A DNA stretch of 64,000 bases from Pedomonas sp051304405 (GCF_051304405.1 NZ_JBPPGG010000002.1:372001-436000); one strand, 5' to 3'; shown: positions 34,509 to 43,655, counted from the first letter of the stretch. Numbers and translations are program-made. The notes: generated by a model from the letters alone, not told the origin.

Positions 34509-34963
34509 GCGCCTCTCGTACCAGCCGCGCGCGAGAATGCCAGTGCGATGATTTCGCGCGTTTTCTCCCACAGGGGCAGGGCGTCGAGTTGGGCGCGGGT
34601 GAACCAGCGGGCGTCCATGGCGTCGTCGCCGGCGCGGGGCTCGCCCTCGGGCGCGACGCCCCAGTAGTCGATCAGCGTGTAGTGGCGGCTCGTCCGGCCG
34701 GCGGAATCGGTCTCGATCAGGTCGACCACGTCGAGAAGGCCGCGGATCTGGACCATGAGGCCGGTCTCCTCCAGCGCCTCGCGGGCGACCGCCGCCTGCA
34801 CGGTCTCGCCCAGCTGCTGCATGCCGCCGGGCAGGCTCCACTGGCCCTGGCGGGGCGGCTTGCCGCGCTGGATGAGCAGCACCCGGTCCTCCCGCAGGAT
34901 GACGATGCCGACGCCGACGAGCGGCGCGGCGGTGTAGGTGCGGGAGTCGGATGAGGCGGTCAT
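34505..34963 (-). CDS. Nudix hydrolase
   Basis: 152 residues. Complete Nudix box GGMQQLGETVQAAVAREALEETGL pattern (G-x5-E-x7-REUxEExGU, about residues 46-68). Preceded by LLIQRGKPPRQGQWSLPGG, as in ADP-ribose/NUDT-type members; the exact nucleotide substrate is not shown. A longer frame adds 16 codons upstream with no support. Overlaps DUF2842 by four bases. Confidence 0.92.
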   Translation of the reverse strand: MTASSDSRTYTAAPLVGVGIVILREDRVLLIQRGKPPRQGQWSLPGGMQQLGETVQAAVAREALEETGLMVQIRGLLDVVDLIETDSAGRTSRHYTLIDYWGVAPEGEPRAGDDAMDARWFTRAQLDALPLWEKTREIIALAFSRAAGTRGA

Positions 34964-35017
34964 GCGGCGGCTCGCTTTTCCGGGAGGGGCGTGACGGCCC
35001 CATGCTAGCACAACGGT

Positions 35018-35623
35018 TCAGGAGGACGGTACGGCGCTGAACTCCAGCCACCGGGTCGGCGTGGCGAGGGCGTCCAGACGCTGGTCGTGCGGCTCGGCGG
35101 GCAGGGTATCCACCACCTGCACGTCGAACGCGAGGCCGATGGCGCGCACCGGGCCGGTTGCCCGCAGCGCTTCCAGCGTGCGGTCGTAGTGGCCGCCGCC
35201 CTGGCCCATGCGCACGCCGCGCCGGTCCGCCGCCACCAGCGGCACGAGGATCACATCCGGCACCACCACCGGCGCGGAGGACGGCGGCTCGTGGATGCCG
35301 TGGAGCCCCGGCGTGATGACGGTGTTCCGGTCGATGGCGTGAAAGGTGAGGGGCGCGTTGGGCTGCGTGCGGGGCAGGGCGACCGTGACGCCCGCCGCCA
35401 GCAGCGCCGCCTCGATCGCGCCGGGGTCGATCTCCCACGGTGTGGGCCGGTAACCGGCGACCACCCGCGCGCCCGCCAGACGGGGCAGCACCTGCGCCGC
35501 GAGGCTCTCGGCGATGTGCCGCTCCGCCGCCGCGCCCTCGGCGCGCAGGGACAGCACGAACGCCCGCCGGGCCTGCCGGAGGCTGGCGCGCAAATCCGTC
35601 TTGGAGGGGGAAGGGTGTGTCAT
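35018..35623 (-). CDS. 5-formyltetrahydrofolate cyclo-ligase
   Basis: Turns 5-formyl-THF into 5,10-methenyl-THF with ATP (folate salvage). 201 residues. Signatures: LRQARRAF-type N-terminal helix, the substrate region GIHEPP, and the ATP/phosphate loop RMGQGGGHYDRTL. Its ATG is 10 bases after the likely 3' end of 6S RNA, an arrangement (ssrS-ygfA) conserved from E. coli to alphaproteobacteria; so the mRNA is probably read through from the 6S RNA promoter. Confidence 0.95.
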   Translation of the reverse strand: MTHPSPSKTDLRASLRQARRAFVLSLRAEGAAAERHIAESLAAQVLPRLAGARVVAGYRPTPWEIDPGAIEAALLAAGVTVALPRTQPNAPLTFHAIDRNTVITPGLHGIHEPPSSAPVVVPDVILVPLVAADRRGVRMGQGGGHYDRTLEALRATGPVRAIGLAFDVQVVDTLPAEPHDQRLDALATPTRWLEFSAVPSS

Positions 35624-35633
35624 GGGAAGATCA

Positions 35634-35797
35634 GTGGCGGGACCGCTCGGGCCGTTGGCTGGAGTATCCTCTGACGCCAGTAACGTCAGGTGGGAGCCAT
35701 GTGGACCAGACCAGGATCTGACCAGGGACAGCCCCCTAGGATGTTGGTATCGCCTCAGGGATAGTCGCTACGCTCGCACCCAGCAGTGCCCGCCGAC
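35634..35797 (-). ncRNA. ssrS: 6S RNA
   Basis: About 164 bases between zapA and the 5-FCL gene, the conserved place for 6S RNA. The ends pair (GGCGGG-CACTGC at 35794-35783 with GCGGT-CCCGCC at 35647-35636), giving a long closing stem; the centre contains CCCTGAGGCGATACC and CCTAGGGGGCTG-type segments typical of alphaproteobacterial 6S RNA. It would bind RNA polymerase with the housekeeping sigma factor in stationary phase. Ends are estimated from the pairing. Confidence 0.88.
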
Positions 35798-35804
35798 CTG
35801 CAAT

Positions 35805-36158
35805 TTAGGAGTTCTCGGCCGCCGGCTCAAGGCTGAATGCCAAAGATTCCAGCCGTTCGGCGAGGCGGGTGAGCTTCTGCTCGGCCTCCCGCGTGTCGGG
35901 GGCAGGCGCGCCGGAGCCCGCGCTCGCGCCGCCGCTCTGGGCCGCGGCCAGCTGGGCCTTGAGGTCCATCAGTTCGTCGGTGATGAGGAGGGACGCCATC
36001 AGCAGGAGGCGCGGCTCGCTCAGGCGGCCGAGGGAGGCCGAGAGCGTCTCCGCCTTCTCGTCCACATAGGCGGCCAGGCGCTGGAGCTGGGGTTCCTCCC
36101 CGTCGCCACAAACCAGGGAATAGTGGCGACCGCCAACAGCAATGGTGACCTGACCCAC
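35805..36158 (-). CDS. zapA: cell division protein ZapA
   Basis: Bundles FtsZ filaments at mid-cell. 117 residues from a GTG with AGGAG seven bases upstream (reads GQVTIAVGGRHYSLVCGDGEE). The N-terminal globular part (1-50) and the coiled-coil tail (about 50-117) fit the family; the C-terminal 40 residues are Ala/Ser/Gly-rich then charged. It follows the ZauP-like gene by 19 bases and precedes 6S RNA. Confidence 0.93.
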   Translation of the reverse strand: MGQVTIAVGGRHYSLVCGDGEEPQLQRLAAYVDEKAETLSASLGRLSEPRLLLMASLLITDELMDLKAQLAAAQSGGASAGSGAPAPDTREAEQKLTRLAERLESLAFSLEPAAENS

Positions 36159-36177
36159 GGGAAGGCTCCTTAGGTTC

Positions 36178-36531
36178 TCAAGAGTCCACGGTTTCGGAAT
36201 CGAGCGCGGCGATGAGGCGATCGACCCGCGCCAGCGCCTCGTTGGCCGCCTGCTCGAGGGCGGCATGCTGGCGCTCCAGGTCGTGATGGCGCTGGAGCAG
36301 GGCGTCGTGCGCCGTCGCCATGGCCTCTATCTCGGCCTGAAGGGCGGCGTTGGCGGCCTCCAGGTCCGGGCGCGCGGAGGCGGCCGCCTCGAGCAGTTGC
36401 GCCTGAAGGGCGTCGCGTTCCTGCCGGAGCGCGGCGTTTTCCGCCAGCAGCGCCCGAATGCGCGCCTCGACTCTGCCTTCAAGCAACTGGACGGCGGCGT
36501 CGAGCCGCTCCGTGGCACTCTGCAACGTCAT
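36178..36531 (-). CDS. coiled-coil protein upstream of zapA (ZauP/DUF4164-like)
   Basis: 117 residues, nearly all heptad-like helix: ERLDAAVQLLEGRVEARIRALLAENAALRQERDALQAQLLEAA, and a second half ending VDRLIAALDSETVDS. No membrane or signal segment. In Caulobacter the gene in this place, zauP, encodes a coiled-coil partner that works with ZapA in Z-ring formation; assignment is by position and character. ATG at 36531; a longer frame lies in the tkt promoter region. Confidence 0.8.
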   Translation of the reverse strand: MTLQSATERLDAAVQLLEGRVEARIRALLAENAALRQERDALQAQLLEAAASARPDLEAANAALQAEIEAMATAHDALLQRHHDLERQHAALEQAANEALARVDRLIAALDSETVDS

Positions 36532-36622
36532 TTCAGCCCTGATTCCGTCAAAATTTTCGCAGAAAGCATAGGGCCGTGGCCATGAATGCGTCAACTCGCC
36601 GTGCGTCCTACGCTTCGGCGGA

Positions 36623-36651
36623 GTTGACGTGGCCGCGCCCGCGCCTATTGT
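36623..36651 (+). promoter_or_regulatory. candidate promoter of tkt
   Basis: GTTGAC (36623-36628) and TATTGT (36646-36651) with 17 bases between, 38 bases before the tkt ATG, in the 158-base divergent region to the ZauP-like gene. Confidence 0.5.
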
Positions 36652-36689
36652 GCGCCCAATTTTTTCAGCGTCCAATCGCAGCGAGTGCC

Positions 36690-38660
36690 ATGACTGTCTC
36701 ACATAAAGATATGGCCAATGCCATCCGTGCCCTCAGCATGGATGCGGTCGAGAAAGCCAAATCGGGTCACCCCGGCATGCCGATGGGCATGGCCGATGTG
36801 GCGACCGTCCTGTTCACCCGGGTGATGAAGTACGACCCGAGCGACTCCCACTGGGCTGACCGCGACCGCTTCATCCTCTCGGCCGGCCACGGCTCGATGC
36901 TGATCTACTCGCTGCTGTATCTCACCGGCTACGAGCGGCCGACGATCGAGGACATCAAGAACTTCCGCCAGCTGCACAGCCCGTGCGCCGGCCACCCGGA
37001 ATACGGCGAGCTGCCGGGCGTGGAGATGACCACCGGCCCGCTGGGGCAGGGCCTGGCCACCTCCGTGGGCTTTGCGCTTGCCGAGCGTCACCTGAACGCC
37101 CAGTTCGGCGATGACCTCGTCAACCACTACACCTACGTGATCGCGGGCGACGGCTGCCTCATGGAAGGCGTCAGCCAGGAGGCGATCTCGCTGGCGGGTC
37201 ACCTGGGCCTTGGCCGCCTGATCGTGCTGTGGGACGACAACAACATCTCCATCGACGGCCCGATCTCGCTGGCCTCGTCCGAGGACATGGCGAAACGCTT
37301 CGAGGCCGCCGGCTGGCATGTCCAGTCCGTTGACGGCCATGACCCGGAGGCGGTCGAGAAAGCGATCCGCGCCGCCCAGCTTGATCCGCGCCCGTCGCTG
37401 ATCGGCTGCAAGACCGTCATCGGCTACGGCGCGCCCAACAAGCAGGGCACCTCGGCCACCCACGGCTCGCCGCTGGGTGCGAGCGAAGTCGCTGCCGCCC
37501 GCGAGGCCCTGGGCTGGAGCCACGCGCCGTTCGAGATTCCGGCCGACGTGCTGAACGCCTGGCGCGAGGCCGGCAAGCGCGGCGCGGCCGATCGCGCCGC
37601 CTGGGCCGAGCGGCTGGCCAAGGCCCCGGCCGACGTGCGCGCCGAGTTCGAGCGCCGCATGCGCGGCGAGCTGCCCGCCAACTTCCGCGAGGCGATCAAG
37701 GCCTACATCGACGGCCTCATCGCCAACCCGCAGAAGGTGGCGACCCGCAAGGCCTCGGAGATGGCGCTGGAGGCGATCAACGCGGCCCTGCCGGAGACCG
37801 TGGGCGGCTCGGCGGACCTGACCGGCTCCAACAACACCAAGACCAAGGGCCAGGCGATCCTCGACAAGGGCAACTACGGCGGCCGCTACATCCACTACGG
37901 CATCCGCGAGTTCGGCATGGCGGCGGCCATGAACGGCCTTGCGCTGCACGGCGGCGTCATTCCCTACGGCGGCACGTTCCTCGTGTTCACCGACTACTGC
38001 CGCCCGGCGATCCGTCTGTCGGCCATCCAGCACCAGCGGGTGGTCTACGTGATGACCCACGATTCCATCGGCCTCGGCGAGGACGGTCCGACCCACCAGC
38101 CGATCGAGCATCTGGCGTCGTTCCGCGCCATGCCGAACGTGAAGGTGTTCCGCCCGGCCGACGCGGTGGAGACCGCCGAGTGCTGGCAGCTGGCGCTGGA
38201 GAACGCGCACGGCCCCTCGATCCTGGCGTTGACCCGTCAGAATGTGCCGCAGGTGCGCAGTGACGCCGCCGAGAACCGCTCGGCCCGCGGCGCCTACCGC
38301 CTGCGCGACGCGGCAAATGCCCGCGTGACCCTTATCGCGACGGGGTCGGAGGTCCATATTGCCCTTCAGGCGGCGGATATCCTGGCGGAGAAGGGCGTTG
38401 CGGCCGACGTGGTCTCCATGCCCTCGTGGGAGCTGTTCGACGCCCAGCCGGCCGAGTATCGCCGCGACGTTCTGAAGCCGGGCACGCTCAAGGTGGCGGT
38501 GGAAGCCGCTTCCCCGTTCGGCTGGGAGAAATATGTGGGTGCTGACGGCCTTGTTCTCGGCATCGATCGCTTCGGCGCCAGCGCCCCGGCCGAGGACCTC
38601 TATGATTTCTTCGGCTTGACGGCGAACAAGATTGCGGAAGCGGTAACGGCTGCGTTATAG
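36690..38660 (+). CDS. tkt: transketolase
   Basis: TPP enzyme that moves two-carbon units in the pentose phosphate pathway. 656 residues from MTVSHKDMANAIRAL. Domains: TPP-binding N-terminal (GDGCLMEGVSQEA... with WDDNN binding Mg/TPP), pyrimidine-binding middle domain (REFGMAAAMNGLALHGG, TDYCRPAIR, THDSIGLGEDGPTHQPIEHL) and a C-terminal domain. First of the tkt-gap-pgk-fba glycolytic set. The longer open frame upstream lies in the promoter. Confidence 0.98.
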   Translation: MTVSHKDMANAIRALSMDAVEKAKSGHPGMPMGMADVATVLFTRVMKYDPSDSHWADRDRFILSAGHGSMLIYSLLYLTGYERPTIEDIKNFRQLHSPCAGHPEYGELPGVEMTTGPLGQGLATSVGFALAERHLNAQFGDDLVNHYTYVIAGDGCLMEGVSQEAISLAGHLGLGRLIVLWDDNNISIDGPISLASSEDMAKRFEAAGWHVQSVDGHDPEAVEKAIRAAQLDPRPSLIGCKTVIGYGAPNKQGTSATHGSPLGASEVAAAREALGWSHAPFEIPADVLNAWREAGKRGAADRAAWAERLAKAPADVRAEFERRMRGELPANFREAIKAYIDGLIANPQKVATRKASEMALEAINAALPETVGGSADLTGSNNTKTKGQAILDKGNYGGRYIHYGIREFGMAAAMNGLALHGGVIPYGGTFLVFTDYCRPAIRLSAIQHQRVVYVMTHDSIGLGEDGPTHQPIEHLASFRAMPNVKVFRPADAVETAECWQLALENAHGPSILALTRQNVPQVRSDAAENRSARGAYRLRDAANARVTLIATGSEVHIALQAADILAEKGVAADVVSMPSWELFDAQPAEYRRDVLKPGTLKVAVEAASPFGWEKYVGADGLVLGIDRFGASAPAEDLYDFFGLTANKIAEAVTAAL

Positions 38661-38714
38661 GCGCGCCAGATTCGTCCTGATTCGTGGCGCGTGAAACTCT
38701 AGGGAGAAGCGGAA

Positions 38715-39725
38715 ATGACCGTGCGGGTGGCAATTAATGGCTTTGGGCGTATCGGCCGCAATGTTCTGCGGGCGATTTTCGAGTCGGGTCGCACCGACGT
38801 TCAGGTGGTGGCGATCAACGACCTGGCCTCGACCGAGGACAATGCCCACCTGCTGAAGTACGACTCCGTGCACGGCATCTTCCCCGGCACCGTCGAGGTG
38901 AAGGGCAACAAGATCGTCGTCAACGGTCAGGAGATCGTGGTCACCGCCGAGCGGGACCCGTCCAAGCTGCCGCACAAGGATCTGGGCGTGGACATCGCCT
39001 TCGAGTGCACCGGCCTCTTCACCGATGCGGACAAGGCGAAGGCTCACCTGGATGCGGGCGCGAAGAAGGTTCTGATCTCCGCGCCGGCCAAGGGTGAGGA
39101 CATCACGGTGGTTTACGGCGTGAACCACCAGAACCTGAAGCCGGAGCACAAGATCGTCTCCAACGCGTCCTGCACCACCAACTGCCTGGCGCCGGTCGCC
39201 AAGGTGCTGCACGAGACCGTGGGCATCGAGCGCGGCTACATGACCACCATCCATGCCTACACCAATGACCAGCGCATTCTGGATCAGGTGCACAAGGATC
39301 GCCGCCGCGCCCGCGCGGCCGCCCTGTCGATGATCCCGACCTCCACCGGCGCTGCCAAGGCCCTGGGCCTGGTGCTGCCGGAGCTGAAGGGCAAGCTGGA
39401 CGGCACCTCGATCCGCGTGCCGACCCCGAACGTGTCGGTGGTGGACCTGACCTTCGACGCCGGTCGCGACGTGACCGCCGAGGAGATCAACGAGGCCATC
39501 CGCGCCGCCGCGGCCGAGGGTCCGCTCAAGGGCGTGCTGGGCTACGTGACCGAGGACCTGGTGTCCATCGACTTCAACCACAGCCCGTTCTCGTCCAACT
39601 TCGATGCGACGCAGACCCAGGTCATCGACAAGCGCTTCGTCCGCATCCTCACCTGGTACGACAACGAGTGGGGCTTCTCCAACCGGATGAGCGACACGGC
39701 CGTGGCCATGGCCAACGTCGGCTAA
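38715..39725 (+). CDS. gap: glyceraldehyde-3-phosphate dehydrogenase, type I
   Basis: 336 residues. N-terminal NAD-binding GFGRIGR (9-15), catalytic Cys153 in SNASCTTNCLAP, and the C-terminal WYDNEWGFSNRM. AGGGAGAAGCGG precedes the ATG. The 54-base gap after tkt contains a small hairpin (CGCGCCA/TGGCGCG, 38662-38668 with 38685-38691). Between tkt and pgk. Confidence 0.98.
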   Translation: MTVRVAINGFGRIGRNVLRAIFESGRTDVQVVAINDLASTEDNAHLLKYDSVHGIFPGTVEVKGNKIVVNGQEIVVTAERDPSKLPHKDLGVDIAFECTGLFTDADKAKAHLDAGAKKVLISAPAKGEDITVVYGVNHQNLKPEHKIVSNASCTTNCLAPVAKVLHETVGIERGYMTTIHAYTNDQRILDQVHKDRRRARAAALSMIPTSTGAAKALGLVLPELKGKLDGTSIRVPTPNVSVVDLTFDAGRDVTAEEINEAIRAAAAEGPLKGVLGYVTEDLVSIDFNHSPFSSNFDATQTQVIDKRFVRILTWYDNEWGFSNRMSDTAVAMANVG

Positions 39726-39753
39726 GCGAACCACATCGGCTGGGAAATAAAGG

Positions 39754-39780
39754 GACCCCCGCTTCGGCGGGGGTCTGTTC
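39754..39780 (+). terminator. hairpin between gap and pgk
   Basis: Perfect 9-bp stem GACCCCCGC-TTCG-GCGGGGGTC (39754-39762 with 39767-39775), then TGTTCTGTTCG. The U tract is broken, so it may be a partial terminator or an mRNA-stabilising end inside the operon. Confidence 0.65.
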
Positions 39781-39801
39781 TGTTCGTAAGGGGCAATTCC
39801 A

Positions 39802-40998
39802 ATGGCAAGCTTCGCGACCCTCGACGATCTGGGCGACCTGACGGGCAAGAAGGTTCTCCTGCGGTCGGACCTCAACGTGCCGGTGCAGGACGGCCGTGTC
39901 ACCGACACCACCCGCCTGGCGGCCACCGCGCCGACCATCCGGGACCTGCTGGCCAAGGGGGCCACGGTTCTGGTCCTCAGCCACTTCGACCGTCCCAAGG
40001 GCAAGCGCGTCCCCGAGATGTCGCTGAAGCCGATCGCGGCGGCGCTGGGTGAGGTGCTGGGCCGCGAGGTTGCCTTCATCGATGACTGCGTGGGTGCCGA
40101 GGCGGAAGCGGCGGTTGCCGCGCTCCCGGCCGGCGCGGTCGCCGTGCTGGAGAACACCCGCTTCCACGCGGGCGAGGAAAAGAACGACCCCGATCTGGCC
40201 AAGGGCATGGCGAAACTCGGCGACATCTACGTCAACGACGCCTTCTCGGCCGCGCACCGCGCCCATGCCTCGACCGAGGGCCTGGCGCACCTGCTGCCGG
40301 CCTATGCGGGCCGCTCCATGGAGAAGGAGCTGAACGCGCTGGAGAACGGCCTTGGCAACCCGGAGCGTCCGGTGGCGGCCGTGGTCGGCGGCGCGAAGGT
40401 CTCCTCCAAGCTGGACGTGCTGACCAACCTGGTCGGCAAGGTGGATCACCTCATCATCGGCGGGGGCATGGCCAACACCTTCCTCGCCGCGCGCGGCGTC
40501 AAGGTGGGCAAGTCGCTGTGCGAGCACGACCTAGCCGAGACGGCGCTCGCCATCCTCGCCAGGGCGGAGGAGGCGGGCTGCACCGTCCACCTGCCGTATG
40601 ACGTGGTGGTGGCCAAGGAGTTCAAGGCCAATGCGGAGAACCGCGTCGTCAACGTGCACGAGGTGGCCGACGACGAGATGATCCTCGACGTGGGCCCGGC
40701 CGCCGTCGAGGCGCTGGGTGACGTGCTCAAGGTGTGCAAGACCCTGGTGTGGAACGGCCCGCTGGGCGCGTTCGAGACCACGCCGTTCGACAAGGCAACG
40801 GTGGCGCTGGCCCGCACGGCCGCGGCCCTGACCCAGGGCGGCGGGCTCCTGTCGGTGGCGGGCGGCGGCGACACGGTTGCGGCGCTCAACCACGCGGGCG
40901 TGGCGCAGGACTTCAGCTTTGTCTCGACCGCGGGCGGCGCCTTCCTCGAATGGATGGAAGGCAAGGAGCTGCCGGGCGTCGAGGCCCTGAAGCGGTAA
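39802..40998 (+). CDS. pgk: phosphoglycerate kinase
   Basis: 398 residues. Signatures: KKVLLRSDLNVPVQDGRVTD (N-terminal substrate site), LSHFDRPKG, ENTRFHAGEEKND, VGGAKVSSKLDVL (nucleotide site), and a C-terminal GGGDTVAALN. GGGGC site about 10 bases before the ATG. Likely on the gap transcript or its own. Confidence 0.98.
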   Translation: MASFATLDDLGDLTGKKVLLRSDLNVPVQDGRVTDTTRLAATAPTIRDLLAKGATVLVLSHFDRPKGKRVPEMSLKPIAAALGEVLGREVAFIDDCVGAEAEAAVAALPAGAVAVLENTRFHAGEEKNDPDLAKGMAKLGDIYVNDAFSAAHRAHASTEGLAHLLPAYAGRSMEKELNALENGLGNPERPVAAVVGGAKVSSKLDVLTNLVGKVDHLIIGGGMANTFLAARGVKVGKSLCEHDLAETALAILARAEEAGCTVHLPYDVVVAKEFKANAENRVVNVHEVADDEMILDVGPAAVEALGDVLKVCKTLVWNGPLGAFETTPFDKATVALARTAAALTQGGGLLSVAGGGDTVAALNHAGVAQDFSFVSTAGGAFLEWMEGKELPGVEALKR

Positions 40999-41098
40999 GG
41001 CTGGGGCTCTTCGCCCTTTTTGAGTTTCCGTAACCGGGCCTGTCCTGTAAGCAGGCCGCGAGCAGTGAACAGAAAAACATTCGACGAGGGATTCCACT

Positions 41099-42019
41099 AT
41101 GAAGGTGACGAAGCGCGTTAAGGAAATTCTGTCGTGGTACGAGAGCGACAACGCCGGCACCAAGGCGAACCTGGCCCGCATTCTCGGCACGGGCAAGCTG
41201 GGCGGCACGGGCAAGATGGTGATCCTGCCGGTCGACCAGGGCTTCGAGCACGGCCCGGCCCGTTCGTTCGCGCCGAACCCGCCGGCCTATGATCCGTTCT
41301 ACCACCCGCAGCTCGCCATCGACGCCGGCCTCAATGCCTACGCCACGCCGCTGGGCATGATGGAGGCGGTGGCTGACCGCGTCGCCGGCCAGATCCCGCT
41401 CATCCTCAAGATGAACTCGGCCAACTCGCTGTCGCGCCTGAAGGACCAGGCCGTGACCGCCACGGTCAACGACGCGCTGAAGCTGGGCTGCTCGGCCATC
41501 GGCTTCACCATCTATCCGGGCTCGGATGACTGCTACAACATGATGGAAGAGTTCCGCGACCTGGCCGAGGAGGCCAAGTCGGTGGGTCTGGCCGTGGTGC
41601 TGTGGTCGTATCCGCGCGGCGGCGACCTCTCCAAGGACGGCGAGACCGCCATGGACGTGTGCGCCTATGCCGCCCACATGGCCGCGCTGATGGGCGCCCA
41701 CATCATCAAGGTGAAGCTGCCGTCCGACTACCTGGAGCAGCCGGAAGCCAAGAAGGTCTACGAGAAGCACAAGATCGACCTGTCCTCGCAGGCCAAGCGC
41801 GTCGAGCACGTCATGCAGGCGGCGTTCAACGGCCGCCGTCTGGTGGTGTTCTCGGGCGGCGCGACCAAGGGCGCTGACTCGGTGTACGAGGACGCCCGCG
41901 CCATCCGCGACGGCGGCGGCAACGGCTCGATCATCGGCCGCAACGTGTTCCAGCGTCCGCGCGAGGAAGCGCTGGCCATGCTGAACAAGATCGTCAACAT
42001 CTACCTGGGCAAGGAATAG
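41099..42019 (+). CDS. class I fructose-bisphosphate aldolase (DhnA-type)
   Basis: 306 residues. Cleaves fructose 1,6-bisphosphate by a Schiff base and needs no metal. The sequence is the DhnA/archaeal-type family (VILPVDQGFEHGP, FTIYPGSDDCYNMMEEF, HIIKVKLPSDY with the Schiff-base Lys, VVFSGGATKG), not the common class II Fba. GAGGGA precedes the ATG. It completes the tkt-gap-pgk-aldolase set. A short hairpin with TTTTT (41004-41021) lies after pgk. The DhnA family also includes enzymes acting on other phosphosugars, but the context supports glycolysis. Confidence 0.93.
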   Translation: MKVTKRVKEILSWYESDNAGTKANLARILGTGKLGGTGKMVILPVDQGFEHGPARSFAPNPPAYDPFYHPQLAIDAGLNAYATPLGMMEAVADRVAGQIPLILKMNSANSLSRLKDQAVTATVNDALKLGCSAIGFTIYPGSDDCYNMMEEFRDLAEEAKSVGLAVVLWSYPRGGDLSKDGETAMDVCAYAAHMAALMGAHIIKVKLPSDYLEQPEAKKVYEKHKIDLSSQAKRVEHVMQAAFNGRRLVVFSGGATKGADSVYEDARAIRDGGGNGSIIGRNVFQRPREEALAMLNKIVNIYLGKE

Positions 42020-42063
42020 CCTGGAGAGACGCTGCCCGCGGTACTGGGCAGGGCATTTTGCTT

Positions 42064-42214
42064 CGCAGGAGGGGTTTGCCCCTCCTGCGCCTCCCTTGAG
42101 TTCGGGGCCGAGCCCGCCCGTTGCCGATCAGCCTGACGACAGGCAGGATGAGGCTGCGGGAACCCGGCCCGGTCATCGAACGGGAGGTGCAGGAGGGACC
42201 GGGCCCCTCCTGCA
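42064..42214. repeat. paired palindromes (REPIN-like element 3)
   Basis: Two palindromes: 42064-42089 (11-bp arms CGCAGGAGGGG, loop TTTG) and 42188-42214 (10-bp arms TGCAGGAGGG). Inner flanks are inverted repeats: CCTCCC plus GTTCG after the first, CGAAC plus GGGAGG before the second. It occupies the gap between the aldolase and thiE; the second palindrome ends 27 bases before the thiE ATG and may affect its translation. Confidence 0.8.
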
Positions 42215-42241
42215 ATCATGTTAAAGCGAGTGGAGGCAGGC

Positions 42242-42928
42242 ATGACGGATTGGGACGACGCAGACGGCATCGACATCACCGAGATCGGCCGCGATGACCC
42301 GCGCCCGCCGTGCCAGCTCTATCTTGTCACCCCGCCGAAGATCGTGGTGCCGGACTTCGTGAAGGTCTTCCGCCAGGCGCTGGAGGGCGGGCCGGTCGCG
42401 GCCCTGCAACTGCGCCTCAAGGACGTGCCGGACGACGAGGTCCTGCGGGCGGCCGAGGCGCTCCTGCCGGTGTGCGAGGAGGCGGAGGTGGCGCTCATCA
42501 TCAACGACCGGGCGGATCTGGCGAAGAAGGCGGGCGCGGAAGGCGTGCACCTGGGCCAGTCCGACGGCTCGGTGGCCGAGGCCCGCAAGCTGCTGGGGGC
42601 GGACCGGACCATCGGCGTGACCTGCCACAACAGCCGCCATCTGGCGATGGAGGCGGGCGAGGCGGGGGCCGACTATGTGGCCTTCGGCGCCTTCTATCCG
42701 ACCGAGACCAAGACGCCGGACTATTTCGTCGAACCCGAGATCCTGACCTGGTGGGTGGCGCTGTCCGAGCTGCCGTGCGTCGCCATCGGCGGCATCACGA
42801 CGGAAAACGCCGAGCCGCTGGTGGTGGCGGGGGCGGATTTCCTTGCGGTCTCCGCCGGTGTCTGGTCCCATCCGGAGGGCCCGGCGGCGGCCGTTGCCGC
42901 CTTCAACCGCCTGTTCGACGAGAACTAG
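42242..42928 (+). CDS. thiE: thiamine-phosphate synthase family protein
   Basis: Joins HMP-diphosphate and thiazole phosphate in thiamine synthesis. 228 residues from the ATG at 42242, which has GGAGG five bases upstream; an in-frame ATG at 42218 lacks a site. ThiE TIM-barrel features: ALQLRLKD, LIINDRADLA, EGVHLGQSDGSV, IGVTCHNSRH, GADYVAFGAFYPTETK and AIGGITTENA. No other thi genes and no TPP riboswitch nearby, so a paralogous role cannot be excluded. Confidence 0.9.
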   Translation: MTDWDDADGIDITEIGRDDPRPPCQLYLVTPPKIVVPDFVKVFRQALEGGPVAALQLRLKDVPDDEVLRAAEALLPVCEEAEVALIINDRADLAKKAGAEGVHLGQSDGSVAEARKLLGADRTIGVTCHNSRHLAMEAGEAGADYVAFGAFYPTETKTPDYFVEPEILTWWVALSELPCVAIGGITTENAEPLVVAGADFLAVSAGVWSHPEGPAAAVAAFNRLFDEN

Positions 42929-43063
42929 ACGGGGCAGGGCGGCCGGGCAGGGGAACCAGTCCGACGCGGGCCGGATCGATGCGGGGTCGATTGCGCTGAG
43001 GGCGCCGACCTGCTAGAAGCCGCGCCAACTTTCGATCGCTCAGCTACATCAGGGTACAACCAC

Positions 43064-43627
43064 ATGAAGATCAGCGGCGTTGATATTCGCCCCGGCAACA
43101 TCATCGAATTCGAGGGCTCGCACTGGCGCGCCGTCAAGATTCAGCACACCCAGCCCGGCAAGGGCGGCGCCTACATGCAGGTGGAGCTGAAGAACGTCTA
43201 TGACGGCCGCAAGAGCAACAACCGCTTCCGCTCCTCCGAGACCGTGGAGCGCGTGCGCCTCGACCCGAAGGACTACCAGTTCCTGTTCCGGGACGGCGAC
43301 CAGCTGACCTTCATGGACACCGCGACCTTCGACCAGATCGTCATTCCGGCCGACATCATGGACGAGGAAATCGACTTCCTCGCCGACGGCATGCAGGTGG
43401 TGATCGAGTTCATCGAGGAGCGCCCGGTGACCGTGCGCCTGCCGGAGCAGGTGACCCTGGAAGTGGCCGAGGCCGACCCGGTGGTGAAGGGCCAGACTGC
43501 CGCCTCCTCCTACAAGCCGGCCAAGCTGGAGAATGGCGTGCGCGTGATGGTGCCGCCGTTCATCGAGACGGGCGAGAAGATCGTCGTCAACGTTTACGAG
43601 CGGGAATACGTCCGCCGCGCGGACTGA
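43064..43627 (+). CDS. efp: translation elongation factor P
   Basis: Relieves ribosome stalling at polyproline stretches. 187 residues, three beta-barrel domains. The tip loop is QPGKGGA with Lys33, the residue that EpmA/EpmB beta-lysylate in proteins of this type. Followed by a large nested hairpin before suhB. Confidence 0.98.
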   Translation: MKISGVDIRPGNIIEFEGSHWRAVKIQHTQPGKGGAYMQVELKNVYDGRKSNNRFRSSETVERVRLDPKDYQFLFRDGDQLTFMDTATFDQIVIPADIMDEEIDFLADGMQVVIEFIEERPVTVRLPEQVTLEVAEADPVVKGQTAASSYKPAKLENGVRVMVPPFIETGEKIVVNVYEREYVRRAD

Positions 43628-43655
43628 TCGTCCCCGCGCGTGTAACATGGTGTAC

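Noticed and set aside
42020..42241. TPP riboswitch before thiE
   Set aside because: No CTGAGA or ACCTGA-type conserved blocks; the gap is filled by the palindrome pair.
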